A stretch of 40,774 nt of DNA, from the NCBI GenBank assembly GCA_964447535.1, contig CAYUST010000013.1:1-40774 (forward strand), given 5' to 3'. The notes under the pieces were generated by a model. That model was not told where the DNA came from. It made no database searches and saw nothing but the letters and a program-made list of their open reading frames with translations. Position 1 is the first letter of the stretch, and each line of letters starts with the position of its first letter. The position numbers were made by a program, and so were the translations under genes. This DNA is from CAYUST01 sp964447535 (GTDB lineage Bacteria; Patescibacteriota; Gracilibacteria; Absconditabacterales; Absconditicoccaceae). Shown one piece after another: positions 1 to 10,218 of the stretch.

Positions 1-3000
1 TTGCTATATTTCTTGTGAGGGCACCATCCCATGCCTGGTAGGTGAACACTCACGTACCACAGAAATTACTAGATCCAGAAAAAATAACTCACGTGCCTGA
101 AATACTCACTTGCCCTCAGGTCACTATCGCTAGTCCAGTAATACTTAAAACATCTCCATTTCCATCGGTATCATTTGCAAGCACCATAAGTAATCCCGTA
201 CTATCTTCGCTTATAGTTCATGTATCATTTAGTGCTACAGGAGCTACATTCACTGAGCCTGAGTCAAAGGTGAACGTAAAATATGTATTGTGAGAAAAAT
301 CTCTAGCAAAATAATTGTATCAGCCTCCGCTCGTCTGTACTGACACAAAAGTATCAGTTCAATCAAAAGTCGCATCTGTAGAAACTAACATACGTGGGTT
401 TGTGCCTGCAAAAATGCTTGCATCTACCCTCATTACTCATGTGCCTACAGAACCAATTTCTGATACTTTCCATGCTCTATTTAATCTATATATTATACCC
501 GTTAACAAAGCGCTTCATGTAGTAGCTCAGTTATCACCGAATACTATTGCAGTGTTATTAGTAAGTTGTGTAGCACCTGTTTGTGTTCAAGTGAAGACAG
601 AACCATTTGCATAAGTAAGTACTACACCTGATGTTGAGGTAGATTGAGCGACTCTTTGATCAAAACTCAAACTAGAATCTCTAGAAACACCAAATACTCT
701 AGAGTGGTATCATGCATTATTAGTATAATTCCAAATAGTTGTATAATTTGAAAGATAGTAGTTTTGTGCTGGCAAAGTTATACCATACTTCAGTGCAAGG
801 TACGATTCCATGATCTGCTTCTCAGTAGTTGTCAAGACACCAGAATAAAGCAAGAGTTCATGCATGGTTCAGGAAAAGAATTGTGTATCAGTTGCTCAAA
901 ATGTGCGTCATCAAACAACAATTTGACGATTTGTCATTGCTCCAAAATTCGTTGCATTGGTACCTGTTTTCAAGAAAGTTCCATTATACCATCATGAATA
1001 TGTTCATCACACTGCACGAGAACTATTTATAATACCGAAATTATTTGACAAAGTTCCTGTAAAAAAAGCATTTGCCCCCCCCTCATCTCTCCACTCTAGA
1101 GATGTTTGAGATGCAGAGAATTGAGGATAACTATTTCATACTGTATTACGGAATCACAGTACAGCAGAAAGAGCAGATCCAACCCTTGTTCAAACAAACA
1201 AAACTGAAAGATTGGGATTAGCAGCAATGGAAATTGTTGTAGGATCACGATAGAGTACTTGATGTGTTGCAGCTCCTGTAGCTCCATTAAAACTTATACC
1301 TGGTCGAAAATTCTTATCACTACCCACTATGATGGGACGATTCACATTTGTGGTTTGACGAATGTGGTAATTATTGGAAGATTGGTCATTCCATCAAGAA
1401 ACACTGGTTCCACTTAGTGTGACACCTACATCCGCACGATACCAATACACTTTTGTAGCTATTCCCGTAAATGTGTACGCTCTTCCAAATGTGATAAAAT
1501 CACCATCAGAAAGGTTAGCAGTGAAGAGGAAATTTGTTCAACTGGTTGAACCTGTATATACACTTACTGTTCAACTAGTAAAGTCTCCACTCGAAGAAGC
1601 TCAGATTTGCATCATATATATAGTACTTCATCACGATGACGCTAATCAGGCAATTGGTATAAGAAAATTGAGAACTCCAAGATCACCATTTCTTTCAGAA
1701 ACTCTCCATTCGCGACCTATACGATCATATCAACCTGGAGTTTCTGTCAATGACCATGTTCATGTAGTTCCTCCATTGTGTGACCACATAAATGACTGAC
1801 TATCCGTCGATATTGCTGCTGTACCTACTATCAGATCAGTGCTATTAGTCGCAGACTGTGATTGCAATTGCATCAATCAGTACCCATCATCACGAGCGAT
1901 ACCCGCAATATTTCAGGTGTAAACCCCGTTCTCACTTGCAAGCCATGCAACTTGACCTCATGAAAGAGTATAATTCGTAGCAGTTGTTTGGAGCAATCTA
2001 ATACCATATTTAATTGCCAAATATGAAGAAATTTTGTTGATATTAGTTGCACTTAGTACACCTGTATATACCATTACCTCCATAATTTGTCCTATAAACT
2101 GTCATCCTGGAGTTACTATATCATGGTTACCGATACCAAATTTAGTGGGTGCACTTAGACCAGTGTTGTCTGAAGCAGTTTGAGCGACCTGAATACCATC
2201 TCTATATAAAGTACTATTACCAGACAAAGCACGAGTTCAAATTGCAACATGGGGATATGCATCATTAGACAACGTATTCTCATGAGTCCCCAAACCATCT
2301 CCTGCCACTGCTTTAAAATTTAAATGACCTGTGTTTGTCCCCAATGCATAGTCGAGCGTTCACGCATTTGTTTCTGCTCCAATAATACCAGGAGAGTTCC
2401 AAAAAGTCGCATCTCAACTAGATTGAGTAGTACTGTACACAGCTATTAATGTCATACTATCTTGCACTCCTCAATCATTGACTGTATGGAAATATCCTCA
2501 GGTAAAGTTCAGTCCTGGATTATAATTTCGTCTCAAAGGAATATACCTTGGATAATAACTCATACCACTAGCGTTATTAGCAGATGTTGATCTATCTGTC
2601 CATCCAGTAACTGCACATCAACTAGTCGTACAAGTCGTCCCAGAATTGGCTTTGAGCCATAGTTTGAGATTACTCGTTCATCATGCATTAATTATGAACG
2701 AACTTGCGCCACAGGTGTAGAATACTATCTTACCTTCTGTGACAACTGCTTCATTTGACTCAATTGATGAAACTCAATCATTACAAATCGCATCACTACT
2801 CATTGTTATACCGCGTGTATTATAGCTTACATCATCAGCATGTTGCACAAAAACAGTGACTGATTCTCATTCATTTAATTCTGGTGTTGGAATTTCAACT
2901 TTGACTGGTTGTGAAAAAACAAGATGAGTGTCCGGCAAACCAAAATCCAAAGTTTCAACAACCTCCCCAGCAGGTAAAGGAGAGACAGATGAAGCAAGAG

Positions 3001-4153
3001 GCGTATCTACAGAAAAATCAATATTTACAGTATCAATCACAGACTGATCCACTGATTCAATACTAGCTCATTCAGGTATAGTTACCGTAGCACCTTCTTC
3101 AGTAGTTGTAAATACAACCTCTTGATGCATATACAAGGAGACTACTTCTCCTTCAGTATCTACTTCTGTAGCAATATCACCAGCATCAATATGTGCGTTT
3201 AGATCAGTAGTATCATCAATTATTAAAGCACTATTCATACCTGGGAGCAAGGTCTTATGTATCAACCAAGTCCAGCCTGAAAATTCACGAAGAGAAACAT
3301 ATGTAGACAGCAACTGTGGCTCAATAGCTTTAGTTCAGCGTAAAGGATCAAGTACATACCATACATTACTTTGTCCACGGAATATGGCTACTCTGTGTCC
3401 TCTTGCTAGTCTTTCATCCTCTTTTTCAGTGTTGGACAATTCATTCTCCTGATCTATATCCTGGTATACCAAAAGATCAATGAGATCAAATGGAGATGCA
3501 TCCAACTCATCTAAGAGTTCTTCTCTATTAGTAAATGAATAGTAATCATCACCCTGAGAAGCTTCCTCGGCCAAATCAATTGCATCTCATTGCATGAGAG
3601 CAAGAGGAAATTTAACAAACTTTTTGAGACGAGATATGTTTTCTCTAGCTATTCTCGAGCACATAGTAACTGCAGTATCTCAAGCTATGGTTACTGAAGT
3701 AACTGAAGACTCAATAAGCATTCCTTCACTATTCACGTGTATGGGAGCTACTGGTTCTACAATATCTCATGGTTGTAATACAACTTCATCAACTATAATT
3801 TCATCACTTATAATATCAATTACCTCAAGAGCATCTCCTGTCTCACTATCCCCCGTAGCCACAGTTCATGTTTCTGCAAGTGGACTTTCATCTCACCCTG
3901 CATCCAAGAGAGTCGAAGAAATTCAGACATCGCTCTTTTTAATCTTTGTTTGTTCTGCCTTATACTTTTGAATACGCAATGCTGCTGGCGTTGGAGTAGT
4001 AGAAGCACTTGCTGCATAGACTTGACTTTGGTGAGTGGTAGTATCAATGGTAAGTAAGATACGAGCATATGGTGAAAGGAGAGGTTGAATGGTGAATACG
4101 TAGAGAACTATGCATTTGACAAAGGTAAAAATTCTAGAACGCATGATACCCAT
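1..4153 (-). CDS. Giant secreted surface protein with LamG-like modules (C-terminus outside window)
   Basis: At least 1384 codons are open in one minus-strand frame that runs off the left edge. It needs TGA read as Gly: about 30 TGA codons fall in the last 600 codons alone. The N-terminus is basic, then hydrophobic, then VYAASAS, like a signal peptide with a cleavage site near residue 45. Residues 60-420 are acidic and unrecognised. From about 485 (LKLWLKANSG) there is a concanavalin A/LamG-like module ending in SYLAIKYGI (about 714) and IAGIARDDG (about 748). A second copy ends in ESYLALKYGITL (about 1118), then a VSRDSS stretch and FGDNG. I recall this YLA(I/L)KYG...RD signature from surface modules such as DUF8202, but that name is from memory. 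From about 1300, LNDTGTISEDS and LANDTDGNGD look like an Ig/cadherin-type repeat. The start could instead be the ATG at 4144. Inferred role: adhesion to a host or surface. Confidence 0.85.
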
Positions 4154-4270
4154 TGATTATCACAAAAATATAAAAACAATGGATGGTATATATACATATG
4201 GCAAAAAAAAACTACTAAAATCATCTTTTTCAATAATTAATTATATGTCAATAAAATGACCAAAACTGGC

Positions 4271-4284
4271 TTTGCAATTGCAAA
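4271..4284. promoter_or_regulatory. 14-bp perfect palindrome upstream of thrS
   Basis: TTTGCAATTGCAAA is a perfect palindrome in the divergent spacer between the surface-protein gene and thrS. It contains two TTGCAA hexamers, the same -35-like hexamer seen before lexA and nrtR. TATA-like hexamers follow at 4298-4303 and 4308-4313, but the spacing (14, 20 or 25 bp) is not clean. It could be an operator or overlapping promoter elements; the function is a guess. Confidence 0.35.
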
Positions 4285-4341
4285 ATAAATAGTTAAGTAT
4301 ACACAGTTATAAATTTTCGCTTTACTTTTTTCAACTTTGTC

Positions 4342-6231
4342 ATGGAAAATGTGTTTGATCTAACGACGAAACGCCACTCTCTTGCTCACCTCTTGGCACA
4401 AGCACTCCAAAGATTTATTGATCCACAGGTACAGCTCGGTACAGGTCCACGGACAGACACGGGATTCTATTATGATGTCCTTTTTTCAGCTGGTATCACC
4501 CTATCAAGCGACCAACTCAAAGATCTTACCAAAAAAATCCAATTCATAGCCAAAGAACCTCAAACCTACCTCCTCCGGAGATGTCCTCTCGATCAAGGCT
4601 ACGAGATCAATGCGCTCACTAGACAAACACTCAAAAATGAACTCCTCGATAAATTCAAAGCAGCAGGCGAGACCGAAATCACCTACTATCTCAATGTCGT
4701 GCCACTCAATACCCTAGAACACGCGAGAGATACACTTCCTGGATACAAAGAAATGTATACAGAAGTCTCTGACTTCATGAGATTCAAAAAAATTATTGGT
4801 GACGACCAAGCAGTAGTCTATATCGATCTCTGTGCAGGCCCCCACGTAGAAACTACCAAAGATCTCGATCCATCTGGTATGGTCATCGAAAAACTTGCTG
4901 GAGCTTACCGACAAGCAGATGAAAACAATGTACAAATGACGAGAATCTACGGACTTGCCTTCGAAAACAAAGAAGCACTCAACGCACATCTTGCGATGCT
5001 TGAGGAGGCGAAAAAGAGAGATCATAGGGTATTGGGTAAACAACTTGAACTCTTTGCCTTTGACGATGAAGTAGGTCCTGGTCTCCCCCTTTGGTTACCA
5101 AATGGTACCATTATAGTAGAAGAACTTGAGAGATTAGCAAAAGAAAAAGAAGCTACCTATGGCTATGTCAGAGTACGTACTCCGCATATCACCAAAGATA
5201 GTCTCTATCTCAAATCAGGTCATCTTCCCTACTACGCTGACAGTATGTTTCCACCCATGGAAATGGATGGTGAGAAGTACTACCTCAAACCTATGAACTG
5301 TCCTCATCACCACAAGTGTTATGCAGCAACTCCCAAAAGCTATAGAGACCTTCCTCTCAGGTTGGCAGAATATGGGCATTGTTATAGATACGAAGACTCT
5401 GGATCACTCTTTGGACTGATGAGAGTGAGATCACTCTGTATGAACGATGCACATATCTATTGTACAGAAGAACAGTTTGAAGACGAATTCGTGCAAGTAA
5501 TTCGTATGTATCTAGAATACTTTCAGCTCTTCGGCATTGAAAAATATCAAATGAGACTCTCCAAGCATAGCAAAGAATGACTTGGCAAAAAGTATGTCGA
5601 TAATGAAAAGTTATGGATTGCTACAGAAGATAAAGTGAGAAAAGCGCTTATCGCTTGCAACGTCCCCTTCGTTGAAGCAGAAGATGAGGCAGCGTTCTAT
5701 GGTCCCAAAATTGATGTACAGATTCGATCAGTGATAGGCAGAGAGTTTACTCTAGCAACCAATCAGCTCGATTTCGCAGTCCCAGAAAGATTCAATCTCA
5801 CCTACATAGACAAGGATTGACAAGAGAAGACACCACTCTGTATTCATAGGGCTCCACTCAGTACGCATGAGAGATTTATTGGCTTTCTGATTGAGCACTT
5901 CGCTGGAGCATTTCCATTGTGGCTAGCCCCTACCCAGGTAACTGTCCTTCCTGTGAGTGACTCCTTCAATGGCTATGCTCAATCTGTAGTAGAAGCCTGC
6001 AAAAAAGAAGGTATCAGAATTTCATGTGATGATTCTGCTGAGTCCCTCAACAAAAAGATCCGCAACGCAGAGCTCATGAAAATCCCCTATATGCTCATCA
6101 TCGGTGAAAAAGAAACGCAAGACAACACCGTGAGCGTCAGAGTCTACAAAACCAAAGAACAATATACGCTCCCTACGGGTGAATTTGTCAGAAAGGTCGT
6201 AAGTGAGTTCAAAGAAAGAACACTCTCATAA
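4342..6231 (+). CDS. thrS: Threonyl-tRNA synthetase
   Basis: Charges tRNA-Thr with threonine in the cytoplasm. The 629-aa protein starts directly at the editing domain: the HxxxH motif HSLAH is at residues 12-16, so the N-terminal TGS domain (about 60 residues in E. coli ThrRS) is missing. The class II catalytic core follows, with MNCPHHHKC, RYEDSG and, near the end of the core, THERFIGFLIEHFAGAFP. The anticodon-binding domain begins at WLAPTQVTVLP. In-frame TGA (Gly) codons occur at 5578 and 5818; the standard code would split the gene in three. No Shine-Dalgarno motif precedes the ATG. A hairpin terminator follows 40 bp after the stop, so thrS is probably its own transcript. Confidence 0.97.
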
Positions 6232-6237
6232 ATTTTT

Positions 6238-6267
6238 TTGCATTTGCATTTAATATGTGCATATAAA
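6238..6267 (+). promoter_or_regulatory. Candidate promoter upstream of the 6312 gene
   Basis: TTGCAT (6238-6243), 18 bp, then TATAAA (6262-6267), lying directly after the thrS stop. A start near 6274 would place the thrS terminator hairpin at the 5' end of the new transcript. Confidence 0.35.
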
Positions 6268-6271
6268 TCAT

Positions 6272-6300
6272 AACCACCATTATGGTAGGTTTTTATTTTT
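6272..6300 (+). terminator. Rho-independent terminator of thrS
   Basis: The stem AACCACC / GGTAGGTT has one bulged A, a 5-nt loop ATTAT, and then a T-rich tract (6290-6300). It lies 40 bp after the thrS stop. The ATG at 6282 lies inside the hairpin. Confidence 0.75.
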
Positions 6301-6311
6301 TGAATTATCAT

Positions 6312-7277
6312 ATGAATAAAAATGCCTTTTGGATGCTAATTATTATTGTACTTGGGGGAGGAATATTTTTCTTGTTAGAAAAAAATGATGTTTATATGGA
6401 TGAAACAGCTACATTAGTTGATGCTAACGCACCAGTTACTATTGAGGCCAATAAAGAGTTACAGAAAGAAGGTACTAATTACGAGGGAATACCCCTGAAT
6501 GAAGAAACGCGTAAACTCACCTTTACTGAAATCATCAAAGATTTACCATTATGTGATGCACAACTTGTGCCACTTACTCAGATGATCAACATAGATGATG
6601 TGGTGACAAATTGTATAACCAAAGAAAAGACATGAGTACAAACTGTTGGACTAGGAGGAGGCAACTACGATTATTTTATCCATAATTGAGAAGTGGTAAT
6701 CTACTTAGATGGGCAAGATCAATATAATGATAAAATTATGGATGCATCTTCAAGATTTGTATGCTCGGAAGTAAATGATGCAGGTGAAAAAGTGGGCGCA
6801 GGTATAACAGTAAAAGGAGTCGCAAATAACATTTATGGTGGCAAAGTAACCGTCGATATGACTGCCATGATGAAGGTAGTCTCTTTGGGTTACATAGACC
6901 ACTTTCATATTCCACGATATCCTCTACAAGCTACTTTTTGTGACGAAAATGATACTGATTGTAGTAGATTCATAGAGTGACCTCGGTCCGATGGTACTAA
7001 CTATATAGTCCCCTGATATAGAGGAGATGATTGGGAAAAATACTTTTATGTAATTAATGGAAAAACATACGCACCAAATGCTGATGATACCATTCATGAG
7101 AATTATTTGACGACAAAAGATAGGAAAAGCAAGTGGATACCTATCTCAGTACAAAATGATAAAATAGTCTTTTCAAGGATAAAAAACTACAATGCGTCAC
7201 CTGCATGACTTGCTACAACTGGGGATAAAGTTCAAAGTACATTCACTCTAGAAACCTGTGATGTTCTCATACAATAA
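6312..7277 (+). CDS. Unknown membrane-anchored protein
   Basis: I do not recognise the family. The 321-aa protein has one N-terminal hydrophobic segment (about residues 4-22, FWMLIIIVLGGGIFFLL) followed by a polar domain, so it is probably anchored in the membrane with the bulk outside. Seven or more glycines are encoded by TGA, for example at 6633 and 6687. Several cysteines in the outer part (VCSEV, FCDENDTDC, ETCDVL) could form disulfides. An upstream in-frame ATG at 6282 would add MVGFYFLNYH. I chose 6312 because 6282 lies inside the thrS terminator hairpin, and the 6312 start gives a normal N-terminal anchor. rdgB follows 25 bp downstream, so the two may be co-transcribed. Confidence 0.8.
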
Positions 7278-7302
7278 ACAATACTAGATCAACTTAATCA
7301 CC

Positions 7303-7854
7303 ATGTCTCAAACCCTTACCTTCGTCACCCAAAACAAAAACAAGCTAGCAGACGCTCAACAACTCCTGTATGATTTCACCATAGAACATATCGACTTCGA
7401 AGTACCAGAGATCCAGTCGCTTGACCCTAGAGAAATAATCAGCCATAAACTTACCTACGCCTATGAAAAGATCCAAAAGCCCTGTTTTGTGATGGATGCA
7501 TCACTCTTTTTGGATTGCCTCAACGGTTTTCCTGGACCCTTTATTAAGTTTTGGTTTGAGAAAACCGTAGGTGCAGAAAAAACCTGTCAGATAGCAAAAC
7601 AGTTCGGTCAGTTTGGTTGTCAGTGGACAACGGTATTGGGATATTATGATGGAGAACATGCACACTTTTTTGAAGAGACGGTGGAAGGTCAACTTCCTGA
7701 GGCGCCTCGTGGCACCAACGGTTACCATCGAGATACTATCTTCATCCCAAATGATCAAGATCGCACCTTGGCAGAAATGAACTTCGAAGAAAAACAATCA
7801 TATGCGGTCACGAAGAAACTGTTTGAAAGATTACGTGCGCACTTGGCAGTATAA
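7303..7854 (+). CDS. rdgB: RdgB/HAM1-family NTP pyrophosphatase
   Basis: This family hydrolyses non-canonical purine NTPs (dITP, XTP) to monophosphates, keeping them out of DNA and RNA. The 183-aa length fits. The N-terminal substrate motif TQNKNK is at residues 9-14, matching the family's (S/T)xNxxK. The active-site region reads MDASLFLDCLNGFPGPF, in place of the common EDTGLxVDALNGxPG, and PRGTNGYHRDTIFIP matches the family's G-(F/Y)-x-(Y/W)-DPIF region. The second motif is less typical than in E. coli RdgB. There are no TGA codons. It converges on glmS, with a minus-strand terminator between them. Confidence 0.88.
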   Translation: MSQTLTFVTQNKNKLADAQQLLYDFTIEHIDFEVPEIQSLDPREIISHKLTYAYEKIQKPCFVMDASLFLDCLNGFPGPFIKFWFEKTVGAEKTCQIAKQFGQFGCQWTTVLGYYDGEHAHFFEETVEGQLPEAPRGTNGYHRDTIFIPNDQDRTLAEMNFEEKQSYAVTKKLFERLRAHLAV

Positions 7855-7884
7855 CCTCAATCATTACCTTAGGAAAAAAATGAA

Positions 7885-7948
7885 CAAAAAAAAGCCCACA
7901 GCTATACTTAGACCTCCTTCGACAGGATATCTATCAGTACGTGTGGGC
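7885..7948 (-). terminator. Rho-independent terminator of glmS
   Basis: GCCCACA (7894-7900) pairs with TGTGGGC (7942-7948). The inner arms AGATATCCT and AGGAGGTCT pair at 8 of 9 positions. Read on the minus strand, the stem is followed directly by eight T. It ends the glmS transcript about 150 bp after its stop, in the convergent rdgB/glmS spacer. Confidence 0.75.
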
Positions 7949-8097
7949 GAGAGATTAGAATACATAATATTGAAATTTCACTCGCAATAGTGAAGAAATT
8001 ACTTCAGCAAACAAGTGGAACACACTAAAAAATGATAGCTTCTGGTTAGCATAAAACGTGCAGAATAAGGTCTTCTATGTTGACAAAAACGAATGAT

Positions 8098-9936
8098 TTA
8101 TTTCACCGTCACGCTCTTAGCGAGATTTCTGGGTTTATCAATATCTCTATCTAGCAGTTCTGCAGCATGATAGGCGAGTAACTGCCCAGCAACGACGGTC
8201 AATAATGGGCTCAGCTCAGGCACAGTCTTGGGGACGGTGATATGTAAATCAGCGCCGGGTACTTTGACATCACTGATTGCCACTACCATACCTTTCCTGG
8301 ATTTGATTTCTTGTACGGAAGAACAATTTTTCTCAAAAAGATCATCTTCTGGCATGAAGATAATGCTCGGACATTGCTCGTCTATCATCGCCAAAGGCCC
8401 ATGTTTGAGCTCACCAAGTGGGTAGGCTTCTGCATGACGATAGGTGATTTCTTTAAACTTCAAGCTCGATTCATAGGCTGCTGCCAATTGATATTGTCTC
8501 CCCAAGAAAAATAAACTCGGGTACTCAATGAGTGAACGAGCTACAGAACCAATATACTCAGACTGATCCAAAATTGCTTCAATCTGCATAGGAAGATGCT
8601 CAAGTGCACGGAGGAGACGTTTGTATATGAGCGGAGGCATGCTTCTGTTTTTCCCCATAAAGAGCGCCAACAAAAACAGACATACTGCTTGTGCAGTGAA
8701 TGCTTTGGTGGATGCGACGCCTATTTCCGTACCCGCTCTTGTAAATAATCCACTATCCGTCATACGTGCTATAGAGGAACCGACTACATTGACGACCCCG
8801 AATGTTTTACCACCTAACTCCTTAATATTCTTGAGACACTCTATGCTATCTGCTGTTTCTCAAGACTGTGAAATAAACACATGCAACAGATCATCACGTA
8901 ATAACAAACGACTATTGGCATACTCACTCCCCACTACCGCCTTGGTATCAATGCCTGCTAACTCTCTCGTTCGCATACTCGCCAAAAGTCATGCATGGTA
9001 TGAGGTCCCGCACCCAACATACGCTATTTGCCTATACGACTCATGTTGCATACCATGAAAAGCATCTGCAGCCAATCCATAGTGTTCAAAGTCTACCCTT
9101 CATTTGAATATTCTTTTGATAATATTTGGCTGTTCAAAAATCTCCTTGAGCATAAAATGCTTAAAACTACCTTTTGATGCCTCCAATGCTTGTGCGTTCA
9201 ATTCCTCTATATTCCTCAACTGAGGAATACCTCCACTCGTAATAATATAATCTGATTCCTTGAAATGGAGCAAATCACCATCTTCCAAGTAGATAACTTT
9301 GTGCGCATAGCCACTCAACGCTTGGCTATCTGAAGAGAAGAAAAACTCTCCCGTCATATCATACCCAAAAAACAATGGACTGCCTCGCCTGAGTCCTATC
9401 ACCTCGCCTGGATGATCATCATGCACTATGAGTAACGCATATGCCCCTCTAATTTGATCTAGCATAAGTTGCACCGCTTGCAGGAAGTCACCTGTATACG
9501 CCTCTTGCAGTAAGTTGGCAATTACTTCGGTATCTGTCTCTGATACAAAACTGTATCACTTGGCTTGCAACTGCAATTTTAGTTGTAAGTAATTTTCAAT
9601 AATACCATTGTGTACTATATGAAACTTCCCATCGTTACTTGTATGGGGATGACAATTGAGTTCTGTAATTCACCCATGTGTTGCCCAGCGCGTATGTGCT
9701 ATCCCATACCCACCCATCGCGGGCTCTATTTCTCAGGCGATTGCATGGGCTATTTCTATTTTTTCAACCAAAGCACTCACTTTACCAACTGCCTTATACG
9801 TATGCGCTAGCTCTCCAAATGATGCTGCGTACATCCCCGCTGAATCGTATCAACGGTATTCCAATCTTTGGAGTCCATGTAGCAATACGCTACTTACCTC
9901 ATATTTTTTACCTACATAGCCGAATATTCCGCACAT
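8098..9936 (-). CDS. glmS: Glutamine--fructose-6-phosphate aminotransferase
   Basis: Makes glucosamine-6-phosphate from fructose-6-phosphate and glutamine, the first step to UDP-GlcNAc for the cell wall. The 612-aa length is typical. The N-terminus MCGIFGYVG exposes the Cys2 nucleophile of the glutaminase domain; LQRLEYRGYDSAG, TRWATHG and HNGIIENY follow. Two SIS sugar-isomerase domains come next (CGTSYHAG, SQSGETADS, STKAFTAQ, then LKFKEITYRHAEAYPLGELKHGP), and the C-terminus DKPRNLAKSVTVK is canonical. Several conserved glycines are TGA, including the one in YRGYDS. A promoter-like TTGCGT-17-TATGAT lies just upstream. Transcribed divergently from dnaE. Confidence 0.97.
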
Positions 9937-10218
9937 AGTGAACAGATATATACATAAAACAATTGCATCATACCCAGATGCTAGGAAAAACGCAAGCAAG
10001 AAAAATTGGCTATAATTAAAATAGATATATTAAATTATTGACATATAATTTTTATAAAAATTAACAATAATCTATTAGCTCATAATATAATCTTTTTGAG
10101 TTGTTTTGACAATTACTTGATATTATATATTGTGATAAAATATTTTTACCCTGGTTTGGTATTTCAATTTAGCAAGAGATATCTATATTGTAAAAACTTT
10201 CACACAATTTGATTTGGT
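9937..10218. other. Divergent AT-rich spacer between glmS and dnaE
   Basis: No gene seen in 282 bp. It holds the glmS promoter candidate and two TTGACA hexamers on the plus strand (10038-10043 and 10106-10111) with no well-spaced -10. The dnaE frame stays open upstream to 9985 under code 25, but the translation is Ile/Lys/Asn/Tyr/Phe-rich and shows no PHP-domain motif, so I treat it as non-coding. Confidence 0.6.
9967..9995 (-). promoter_or_regulatory. Candidate glmS promoter
   Basis: On the minus strand: TTGCGT (9990-9995), 17 bp, TATGAT (9967-9972), ending 31 bp before the glmS ATG. Confidence 0.5.

Noticed and set aside
1374..1799. A 141-codon plus-strand open frame inside the surface-protein region.
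   Set aside because: It lies antisense to a continuous minus-strand frame with clear lectin-module motifs. Its own translation has no recognisable pattern.
7894..7948. Long imperfect hairpin that could be a small structured RNA or tRNA-like gene.
   Set aside because: There is no cloverleaf, and the T8 tract directly after the stem on the minus strand makes it a terminator for glmS.
9985..10218. An N-terminal extension of dnaE that would hold the PHP domain.
   Set aside because: Only 78 codons are open, rich in Ile, Asn, Lys, Tyr and Phe, with no PHP motifs; far too short for the missing 235 residues.
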